From: Lasiosphaeris hirsuta
Taxonomy: Eukaryota > Ascomycota > Sordariomycetes > Sordariales > Lasiosphaeriaceae
Length of the DNA: 64,000 nucleotides
Direction: 5' to 3'
Assembly (NCBI GenBank): GCA_030549175.1
Contig: JAUKUA010000002.1
Coordinates: 6,510,001 to 6,574,000, forward strand
A program made the position numbers and the translations under genes. Positions 55,782 to 64,000 of this stretch are shown piece by piece. The notes beneath the pieces were generated by a model. That model did no database searches. It worked only from the letters and a program-made list of their open reading frames with translations, and was not told the origin of the DNA. Positions within the stretch are counted from its first letter, which is position 1. Each line of letters opens with the position of its first letter.

Positions 55782-57864
55782 GATAATTACTGCACCTGTC
55801 GAAGATGATGGAGTCCAAGTTCGGTTGCTACCAGGTTGTTTTGCTGTTTACCGCTCCTCCAATCGTGACATTCAACTGGACGCGAAATCTAGACAGAAAT
55901 CAAACGGGCTGGCGTTGCTGAGGCTATTTTATTCTGAAAAGCTGAAGTGGGGTTGGCGGCCTAGGACGCAGGTCAGCGCGGAGGGGCAATAGGGAGAGTC
56001 AGACTGTCGGTTATTCCCCATGTTTTTTTCTAGGTTTTGTTAGTGTTGTGGTTTGGTTTGCCCCACCCTGGTGGCCAAGTCACGTTGGCCCGCGCTGCAC
56101 AGAATCGCACATTGCGCAGCAAGGTACGCGGTACTGGGACCAAGTAGTCAATCATCGGGCCAATCACGAAACGCCCTGTCACGACTCCATATCCGAGACC
56201 AATGAAGCCAACCGATTGGATATTGTCTCTAATGTCGCTACGCTCCACCAAAAACTTGCTGCCAACATGATCACAACCCTCTGAGTCGAGCCTTAGAATA
56301 TTTACTACTGTTTCTTTGAAAAAGGCCATCCCCGTGTTAAACTTTGGCAAAAGAAATTCTATCTTCGCTGCGACTAGGCCACACATAGAATTTGTGCCTG
56401 ATTTCGACGCATTGCTTCAGTGCGACCTAGGCTCCTGCCTCAACTTCGCAACCCATCTCAAGCATCCCTTGTTGCCGGCCCTGTGTAGGTAGTCTGGGGG
56501 ACAAAGTACCAACTCGGAAGATAAGGTCGTGTCATCTTCCATATCAGTGTGCGGCATGTTGTGACGAAGGAGCACTTGACCCACACCTAACTACGCCAAC
56601 TTCCCAAAAAGAATGCCAGAATTCCAACTCGACACTCTGAACTCAAGATGTGGATTATATAACCTACCTTTGACGGAGTCAGGGCTGCCGTCACACATGG
56701 TATGAGTTATTAGTGTGTACCTACTTACACATAACATCGCCTTTGCCGCTAAATCCTTAATATGTGAAATGTTGGAGGGAGAGTTTTGCAGCTTAGGGTG
56801 CTGAGGGTTGGAGATGTCAAGCCCCCCCAGATACTCTCCTGGCTGTGTGACCACGATCGAGTTGATCGCTCGAGACCACGTGCCAAGTCCATGTCCCTCA
56901 TGGGCAAGTCTCTGTAGTTAGAATGTCTTATTCGTAGTCCACTCGAGTAGTACATACAGGCATGATCCTCTACGCCCCAAGAGCCAATGCCCCAGTGGAT
57001 GTAAGAACCAGGAGACAACGATAATAAGGGCCCCTCCTACTAGAACAGCGGAGAGCCAAAAAAATAATATTGAATAGCATATAATCCAAAACACGCACCT
57101 TCTGTATCTCAAAGACTTTATGGTTAGTATATACTCTTTACCGGAAATAACTACAACGAGGGGGATATTCCGTACCTGGTTACTACATAGCTATCTTTCC
57201 GTTTAGGTCTCTACGAATCGGAAGGTCAGTTCAAATTTGGGGTCTCGAGGGCCGGTAACTAAATCCAAAAAATTGCGGTTACAGGTAAACCATGATAGTA
57301 AAATACCAATGCTATACCTCCAACTGCTACTGATCAGCTGATAGAGGTGCTTAATATCCTCCACTAATTCTCGTTCGAGCTGTCAACGCCTAAATGCTGA
57401 GACCTTGTTGGCGGTGGCCTGTGCTCACAGAGGCCTGTGCTCCACCGCCCACCTATTTCTCCAGATTCAGACAGCCACTGCCTTTTCCCTGCACCACACA
57501 CCACACACCACACATACCATCTATCCCTCACCTAGGTAGCAATATCATCACATTGCTCTCTACAGACATACAATAGGATCAAACGCCTACAGAGCCATGC
57601 CTATGGTTATGTCCCATATCCATTCAATGCTACGCCTTCTCTCCTCGTCCAAGTCGCGAATAAATCTAGAGATATATCTGGTGTTAACTAGCTTAAGATC
57701 ACCCAAAAGAAGTCTGGAAGGGGACTGGGTGACTAAGATATCACTATAATACATGTCGTAGCTATAAAGCAAAGGTCCACTCTACTCATATTTCGTCCTA
57801 TATCGCTTCCTTTTGCCCCCGAGATGTCACATCCTCCCAACCGGTGCCCCGAACCACAGCCCAT
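55782..57864. other. Intergenic region, weak ORFs only
   Basis: A minus frame at 56918-57112 has a hydrophobic stretch (SAVLVGGALIIVVSWFLHPL) that may be a membrane-protein scrap; another at 56030-56386 has no family features. A CACACCA/CACACAC stretch lies near 57496-57517. Nothing is certain. Confidence 0.35.
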
Positions 57865-58245
57865 CTACACAACACCACAGTCGACCCTAAACGACCGAAC
57901 CGACGTCTGCGACACACACTGGGCCACGTTGGGGCCGTATTGCGTCCCCGAGCCCCGCGGGCAGTCGGGTTGGCTGTACACGGTGATGACGCAGTCGACG
58001 TCCGTGACGAGGTTGATGGCCGTGGCCGTACTCCCGAGGTTGCGGCAGCCGCGCGTGGCCGTGCCTTGGTAGAGCGTGAAGGGATTGCTGCAGGTGCCCG
58101 AGCCGGCTCCGTACGTCTTGAGCGACCAGTCGGTGCCGACGCGCTTATCTAAGAGGGCCGTGTCTGGGCTCTCGGCGGCCGGGGCGGCGTGGGCCACTAG
58201 GATGGCGAAGCCCGTGAAGAGCGCGGAAAGAGTTGGGAAGCCCAT
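57865..58245 (-). CDS. Small secreted cysteine-rich protein
   Basis: Single exon, 126 residues. Signal peptide at residues 1-20 (LFTGFAILVAHAAPA), a short propeptide ending in a Kex2 site (TALLDKR), then a mature domain of about 92 residues with six Cys: GSGTCSNPF, GCRNLGSTATAINLV, DVDCVITVYSQPDCP, AQCVSQT and SFRVDC. Six Cys in about 80 residues suggests three disulphides. Function is unknown; the size and layout resemble fungal small secreted proteins that act as effectors or in the wall. A good TATA box lies about 90 nt upstream. A decayed relative lies at 41720-41995. Confidence 0.85.
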   Translation of the reverse strand: MGFPTLSALFTGFAILVAHAAPAAESPDTALLDKRVGTDWSLKTYGAGSGTCSNPFTLYQGTATRGCRNLGSTATAINLVTDVDCVITVYSQPDCPRGSGTQYGPNVAQCVSQTSVRSFRVDCGVV

Positions 58246-58868
58246 TGTGTTGTTGTTTGGGGATCACGGGAATTTTCGTCTTGTGAAAAGAACTTGAAGA
58301 GATACGTAATTTTTAAAGTTACTGGTTGTGGCTTATATACTTTATGGTTATCGTTATGCTTATATGAAGGATTCAAAGTAAATTTTGGTAAATCCCGTTT
58401 TTGTTTGGTTCTATACTTCAAATGAGGAAGGTGGCCGTTCTCTCTTCAGTATTGGTTAACGATTATTGATCGGTGAGTGTTGGATTGGCGAGTGTTGGTG
58501 CTGACCTCAAGCCAACTGCAAGCTGGTGCGGCACGGGGATCCTACCTTGGCACTAAAGTGGGAAAGTAGGGGGCCGAAAATAAGGCTTGCCGTTCTTGAC
58601 ACAACCAACCATTATTCCTCACGAGGATTTTTCAGCTCAATTTCCTCGACCACTAATCGTTCCGAGTCCCCTTGCCGTCGCCTGACTCACCTCCCTCGTC
58701 ACGTCTTCGGGCCTTCTTTCATGTCCGCCTTCCTTCTGCCATCCACCCCCATCCCTAGACAGATAAAAGCCATGATAGCGACCGGTAGCTCAAACCCGAG
58801 ACCGAGAGAACCCAGTCACAAGTGCTTCATGACATAGGTCGTGTGCACGCATAGACTCTTGGCAGACA
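58246..58868. other. Promoter and intergenic region
   Basis: Contains the TATA box of the small secreted protein gene and an AT-rich leader. No other gene was recognised. Confidence 0.5.
58332..58339 (-). promoter_or_regulatory. Probable TATA box of the small secreted protein gene
   Basis: TATATAAG on the minus strand about 90 nt upstream of the start at 58245. Confidence 0.5.
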
Positions 58869-60969
58869 TTACCCCAATACAATCTCCTTCCAGACAGGAC
58901 CAGGGCTAAAGCTTTGCCGCACTGCGTCGTGCTCAATCACGCCAAGTCCACGCCGTTCTGCAACGCCGTTATTCCACTCTATGATCATGGCATAATAGCG
59001 ATGGCCGCGGCGTCGGTCAAGGATGTTCCGTGGCCTCTGCGACAACAATACAACCTCGACGGGATTTTCAGAGTCAAAGAACGTAGTGGCATCGTCGAGT
59101 CCGTCAAGGCTTGTGTTTCCGAGTATCACACCATCCATGCCAACAAGAGAGCCATCTGCGCGAAAGACGCCGAGATCTTGAATCTTGAGGTATACGACCA
59201 AGGTCCAGAATTGGAGAACCGGGCTCAGGCATGATGATTCGGGTGTATTGTCTGGAAGAAGCACGAGGTTCTGGGTGGGGGTGGTTCGTGAAGTGTCGAT
59301 GGAAGGCACCGGGCATGAAAATGGAGTCCGCTCGCGGTATCCCTTGAACGTCATATCCTCCAAAGGAAAGGACTTATTTTCGAGCGGATCCCAAATAAGG
59401 CTCAATGCGCCCGCCGAATCCCTCTTGTACCATATGATCCAAGTCTGGTCGCGGAGCCACTCGTTCATCTCGACGGCCGAGTAGCTGAAGTTGAGCTTCC
59501 CACGCCACCCAGCCCAAGAAAAGCTCGGAAAGCCACGGCGGCGGCGGAGGCGCTCCCCTTGGAACAGAAGGAACCAGTCAAATGTCCCTACTGGCAATCC
59601 TGCCAACATCGGAAACCGATAGCACTGGGTAAACCGTTCTATGATACCCGCTAGCGCATTGAGTACGTCGGATTCATTTGTCATTTGCCGTTTGGTGTAT
59701 CCCCGAAGTAGGTCGTCGTAGCCGCACTGGGAATTCCCCATGTGAATTGTTTGGGTATCAGATAGCAAAGATGAGGGGATTTCCTTGCTCCCCCAGCGGG
59801 TGGGATCATCTGGCCAGCTTTCGTGGCACTCGGCCCCTCGACAGCAAAAGATGACCTCATCTTTGAAAAAGTAAAGCCGTCGGCGAGAGAGTTCGTGCTC
59901 TTGGAGGCTAGACTGTACTCAGCATTTCATCACTATTATTAAGGCAACTTTGGTTTATCACGTACGTCCACGCCCGAGTTTGGTAGAGAGATCCCATCAG
60001 GCGGAGCTTGAGGGACGGGGAGGCACCTAGAACGACACCCGGCTCCACCGTTCCATGAGGCCGGCATTCCATCTCATGTCGGTCCCCTTCTTGTACTCCT
60101 GGAAGCCCCGCGTTGGCATCATGCCCATGCGCCGCAACGATAGTAAGCCACGCGTGCTCGTAGATTCTGTCCATGACTCTAATGCTTGGTTCGAGATCTG
60201 TGTAGTCGTTTTGTACCAAGCAGAGCGAATCGACCCAGAGGAAGCGAATTCGTAGCACCCGACAAAGCGAAACTGCATCTCGTATAGTCCTAGGTAGCAA
60301 GGGCCACACCGAATGAAGGACACCGGGTCTCATAAGCCTAGGTTTATTTGCCTGCGTGAGTCGAAAGTTAGGAAAGGAGCCCCAGATGTAGCTCAGTGCC
60401 GCATACTCTACGGGCTCGCGCTTCTCAACCAAGCAACTGTCGACCACGTCGATAAATCTTAGCTCGTTAAGCCCGAGGAAGGTGTCCTTGAAGGTAATTT
60501 CGTGGACCAAGCTGACGCAGCCGTCGTGGTTTGATGCGCAATAGTCAATCCAGCGCAAAGTTCTTTGTGTGTCGAGTTGACCCGGGAGACTTGGGAGCAA
60601 GCTATAGCTCGGAAGGTTCTCTGCTTCGTTCAGGGAAGAGAATCCGATGAAAACTTCCCAACACCCCGTCAGGCTGAAGGCACCATGGCCGCCAAAGCCA
60701 AGACAATTGTCATTCCAATCAACTTCCACTTCCCCGCCTTCGGACCAGTGGATGTTTTGTCCGCTCATCTGTTGACTCAGAGTCCTCGCGTAGCAGACTA
60801 GCCGGCAGAACTTGCACCTACTAGCAAGGACCCGAGAAGAGCGTCCCAGATTGAAGCGTGTCGTGTCGTGTCGCAGCTCCTTGAAAGGAATTTTGGCGCA
60901 GAAACTACACAGCCCAGTAACCAGAGACTCCTCGATGACGGGTCCCTTGGGCTCAGCTGCTAGCTCCAT
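58869..60969 (-). CDS. Heterokaryon incompatibility (HET) domain protein
   Basis: Exons 59966-60969 and 58869-59907, with a 58-nt intron, give 680 residues; the acceptor is TCTAG, chosen because it yields the family's AWTLQEHELSRRR. N-terminus CSFCAKIPF plus a CKFCRLVCYA region suits the zinc-like preface of many HET proteins. The HET domain has the usual three blocks: YAALSYIWGSFPNF, RIRFLWVDSLCLVQND with YEHAWLTIVAAHG, then the RAWTLQE block at the splice junction. The C-terminal part has the usual GFPSFSWAGWRG block. Known: HET proteins trigger programmed cell death after fusion of unlike strains. The gene is complete, with no stop or shift. Confidence 0.94.
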
Positions 60970-61349
60970 TGTGTGTATATTGAGGCGTCTTGGCGGAGGA
61001 CGTCGTCAAAGGCGGGAATGGTCTGGCATAAAAGTCAAGGAGGATACGAATCATCGTGATTACCCCGCGAGTCAAGTAATGTTGTAACCTAATAACCGAG
61101 GCAACCAAACTGATTACCTATCCACATGATATAGCCGTTTTTACAGGCCAGCTTGATCCTTATGATTGGCTACTGTTCCCCCCCATTTTCTAGTTTGACC
61201 AATCAGGGCTGACACTCAAACCATCCGATGAATACTCACCGAAGCACAAGTTACTAGGATCGATATGATATAACTTCCCCATGAGGGCCACTAAATATTT
61301 AAAAGAAAACGAATGTAGACCAGTAGTCAGACTAGTAGTAGTAGTTTTT
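60970..61349. other. Intergenic, nothing recognised
   Basis: Upstream region of the HET gene; no repeat seen. Confidence 0.45.
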
Positions 61350-61450
61350 AAACCCCGTACCGTAGAGAATGCCATAACCTACTGTGTAATCCTCCATAAC
61401 TTACCCACTTTTTCCGCACACCACCTTTGAGCTACATTCCTGTCAGGTAA
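61350..61450. repeat. Terminal relic of the Tc1-like element family
   Basis: CCGTACCGTAGAGAATGCCA, then CCTCCATAACTTACCCACTT, then a GCACACCACCTTTGAGC block align with the right end of the element at 52489-54380 read on its minus strand. It lacks the outermost GAGCGCG tip and any transposase, so it is an end fragment or solo relic. Confidence 0.75.
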
Positions 61451-61864
61451 AAAAAATGTATCCAGGCGACGCTTTACCCGGCGCTAGGTGAAAGGTATGA
61501 AGGAGTGGCATTTTCTTATTGAAAGGATAATGTATCATCGGCCTCCCGAATAAACCGCGCTAGTATAGGCGTGAACCCCCTGAACAAATTAAAAGAAAAT
61601 GGCTCATATTATCAATAAACCTCTTTTGTGTCTTTCTCAATTATCCTCCGAGTCATGTTTCTTTTGGCTTTTTTTACTGCCGCCCTTTGTAATCTGAGAA
61701 TTCGAATCAGACGGGTGTTTCTTTCTTCTGACTTCTGGTCTTGCCAACAATCCCCGCTGAGGTATGTAACGTATCTTATAAGCGAACGACCAAAACAAGC
61801 GAGCGATCACTTTCTACCAGATCTACCACTCCACCACAACACCTCAATTTCTTAGCAATGTAAA

Positions 61865-62280
61865 ATGGTAATCACTTCAAACGAAGCCCAATTGGTTTTG
61901 GCCGTCGAGGCTCTTCAAAAAGATCCAAATCTCAAGGTTGCAACTGCTACAAAGATCTACGATGTCGACGTAGTACCCGTGGGCACCGACGCGCTGGCCG
62001 GCCTTCACGAAGCGATATTCCAGCTAATTCACCAAAACTTACGGATCTAGAGGAGTATACAATTATTTAGTATATAAATAAGTTATTTATACGCGCTTTT
62101 CCTGCTCGGCTTCTTTTTGTGGAAGATACGGCTAATCGACTGCTACGCGAACGCGGCGTGTCCTCTATCGGTAAGTTTTAGGCTCATCATAACTTCGTTA
62201 AACGCTAATTGGAACTCTAGACGCGTTTTACGCATAGATACGGCTATTAGAGAACTAAATACAAATATCTAGCGATTATT
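61865..62280 (+). pseudogene. pogo/Fot1-like transposase relic
   Basis: An ATG frame of 61 codons reads NEAQLVLAVEALQKDPNLKV and AATKIYDVD-like residues, the N-terminal helix-turn-helix of Fot1/pogo transposases. The following 220 bases, across frames, read RAFPARLLFVEDTANRLLRER, then GVSSIGKF, then a TRFTHRYGY-like piece, all in family order (CENP-B-type DNA-binding part). Stops interrupt all of it and the DDE domain is missing. Confidence 0.75.
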
Positions 62281-63110
62281 TATTAATGGTTTGTCTCTTG
62301 ACAACTTTCCTTGATTCATGTAAGAACTTACTAAAATACCCGTACTGGTCTCCCGGGGTAGCAATCACATTCCTCGGTTTAAGTTTCGACAGGGTACTCT
62401 CTGTAACCTTGTCCTCGTCCTTCAGGTTCTCACCAGGGGAGCCGTGGTAGTGGAGCTTTATAAATTCGACAGGAAGTGAAGGAAGGAATGGCTCGGGCTC
62501 GTTCTTTTTATGCTTCATATCCCTCGCCGATGTGGCTTCCTCCAGAAAATTGGTCACAATGTCGTGCTCGGTAGCGGGGTTCCCGTCTCCGCCGGTAAAG
62601 TACGAGGTTTTCTCAGTGGCGGGCCAGCAGACGAGGGCTAGAATGGATATTTCGTTTGGAGTACGATTTTTGTTCTTGCGCACGTGGCCAATCTCGAACC
62701 CGTTAGTCCCTACGACGCGAAAGTGAGGCCAGCCCCGGTCACTGGGTTGTAAATCTGCAAAGGGAACTATGTGGAGATTGCCATCTCTGACCTTCAAATT
62801 CAGGTTTTGCTTTGTGGTGGCGGTGGAGCTCAGTCCTGCTCTGGTAATCCGAGCCGTCGTTGAGGTCGATCAAATCTGCCACGCCTTGGTAATGATATTT
62901 ATCTCAGTGTGTGACCACCCAGGCATCAAGACGCCAAATTATACCGATTTTATCGCCAATGACCTCGAGCGCGTACTTGATTTGTTTTGGTACACAAAAT
63001 CAGACCTGGTGTTCTTGCCGCCATGTATGATGAACGTGCTGACAACACGTTGCACGGGGCCTGGGTTCTGGATCAGCAGGTGAATTGAGCAGTTTCCTAT
63101 CGGCACAGGG
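62276..63110 (-). CDS. Unrecognised gene or gene fragment
   Basis: The minus frame ending at 62276 is open for about 190 codons and includes GWPHFRVVGTNGFEIGHVRK, EISILALVCWPATEKTSYF and EPFLPSLPVEFIKLHYHGSP. Upstream, about 62930-63100, another frame reads NCSIHLLIQNPGPVQRVVST and HGGKNTRSDFVYQNKSS, followed by a possible donor (GTATAA). No ATG with a plausible first exon is certain and the exon links are not solved. Composition is host-like, charged and soluble, with no signal peptide or membrane span. I do not recognise the family. It could be an intact gene with several introns or a decaying one. Confidence 0.4.
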
Positions 63111-63719
63111 ATCTACCAGTTGTCAACCCTCCAGCCAGAGTTTGGCACGCCTTTGTTGTGAGTTTTCGAATTTGACCACATTATGATGATAAGTTGCAAC
63201 ACTGGCAATGATGGTGGTTCTCGCACTGCTGGAAACAAGTTGCTCGCAATGAATGCTAACCAGAAGTTCCAATCTAGTAGGCTGCGAAGCACATCCAGAC
63301 GGGAGCCAGCTCGGAGCAGTCACTTCGTCTGCGAGAGTCTTGCGTAATGTAAGTGCCGAGTGGCTTGCTCGCTTTTGGAAAGGATGGTTAGCTGTGGCTT
63401 GGGCCTGAACTTCGACTTTGCATGCGAGTTGGCTCCTTCAGCACACTCCGAAACCTCGTATGCCGAGTGCCATTATTAACCCAAATTTACTACCTATTGG
63501 GTTTTACACATGGCAATCGAAACACGTTCGCTCTGAACAAGTGGGTAGTCTCATGGACACTTTAGCAGTCACACGGCCACCTCCCAATTACAGCTCCGGT
63601 CGAAGAATAGTATTAGTCGTCTAGGCTTCCTCGTTGATGGCAATCCATAGCATATTACCCTATATAAGGACAAGCATGTCATCCCGCAGCTTGACCTCCC
63701 TGGGTTTCCCCAGCATACA
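63111..63719. other. Intergenic, nothing recognised
   Basis: No coding pattern seen beyond a possible run-on of the gene at 63720. Confidence 0.4.
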
Positions 63720-64000
63720 TCACTGTACATAGCAACTGCCTACGAATCGATATCCCATCCCTAGGTTCTGGATTCCTTCTTCGGACCGACGTAACACAGA
63801 CAAATTGCACGCCCCCCACAAGGCAGCAATTTCCTCACCCACCCTCGCTCCAGCAGGAACCACTCCAAGGCGTCCAGCCAGCGTGCGGCAGAGGCGACTA
63901 TTCCCCATCATTCTCCCGACTGCGTAAAGAATCTTTCCGACGTTCTCCCGATCCTCTGGGTCGAGTTCATCATCCATAACCACACTGTCAGTCGTGTGCA
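63720..64000 (-). CDS. HET-type protein, C-terminal end (partial, runs off right end)
   Basis: The frame is open from the right edge to a TGA at 63720-63722. The sequence RLCRTLAGRLGVVPAGARVG, EEIAALWGACNLSVLRR and YRFVGSCYVQ is the usual C-terminal block of fungal HET proteins (the segment that begins with a Cys-Arg-Thr pattern and ends in a CYV motif). The HET domain itself would lie outside the window. After the TGA the same frame continues 22 codons without another stop, so a longer ancestral end is possible. Confidence 0.75.
   Translation of the reverse strand, partial: HTTDSVVMDDELDPEDRENVGKILYAVGRMMGNSRLCRTLAGRLGVVPAGARVGEEIAALWGACNLSVLRRSEEGIQNLGMGYRFVGSCYVQ

Overview
The window reads as a nuclear contig of a filamentous ascomycete, most likely a Sordariomycete. 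Reasons: short GT-AG introns of about 50-105 nt with CTGAC/CTAAC-type branch sites, GC-rich third codon positions in the healthy genes, and fungus-restricted families (HET domain, LaeA-like methyltransferase, late-sexual-development protein, DUF1996, VWA-alpha-kinase, multi-ankyrin membrane proteins). There are also Tc1-like and pogo/Fot1-like transposon remains. I found no bacterial features, no CRISPR array and no convincing tRNA or rRNA gene.

Left part (1-32.7 kb), mostly intact genes. A partial AAA+ ATPase (-) and a 1,261-residue ankyrin membrane protein (+) stand head to head, followed by a frameshifted ankyrin relic. Then come a secreted alpha-carbonic anhydrase (-), a late-sexual-development protein (+) and a seven-exon secreted DUF1996 protein (-). 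At 19.2-22.8 kb lies a patch of broken genes: an orphan-family gene lacking its middle, a truncated CorA-like gene and a three-finger C2H2 relic. After it a run of plus-strand genes resumes: dienelactone hydrolase, short-chain dehydrogenase, VWA-alpha-kinase (with a one-base frame break in a C tract) and an MFS transporter.

Right part (32.7-64 kb), mostly decayed. It holds relics of a siderophore transporter, a multi-pass membrane protein, a small secreted protein and a large extracellular-domain family. A 5.8-kb NFX1-type zinc-finger helicase pseudogene (-) carries four in-frame stops, frameshifts and loss of the helicase core. An unrecognised decayed ORF, possibly virus-derived, abuts a 1.9-kb Tc1-like element with good terminal inverted repeats, and a pogo-type transposase relic lies further right. 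Intact genes scattered here are an A/B-barrel protein, a LaeA-like methyltransferase with a 13-nt exon, a C2H2 protein, a small secreted cysteine-rich protein and a 680-residue HET protein. A second HET gene runs off the right end.

Several stop codons in the relics fit CAG to TAG or CAA to TAA, that is C to T before A, the context preferred by repeat-induced point mutation (RIP). The two halves therefore look like a gene-rich compartment beside a transposon-scarred one rich in self/non-self recognition families (HET, ankyrin, orphan death-related families). Exon structures were deduced by hand from frame, splice consensus and family continuity; introns whose frames sum correctly are stated with confidence, others are flagged.
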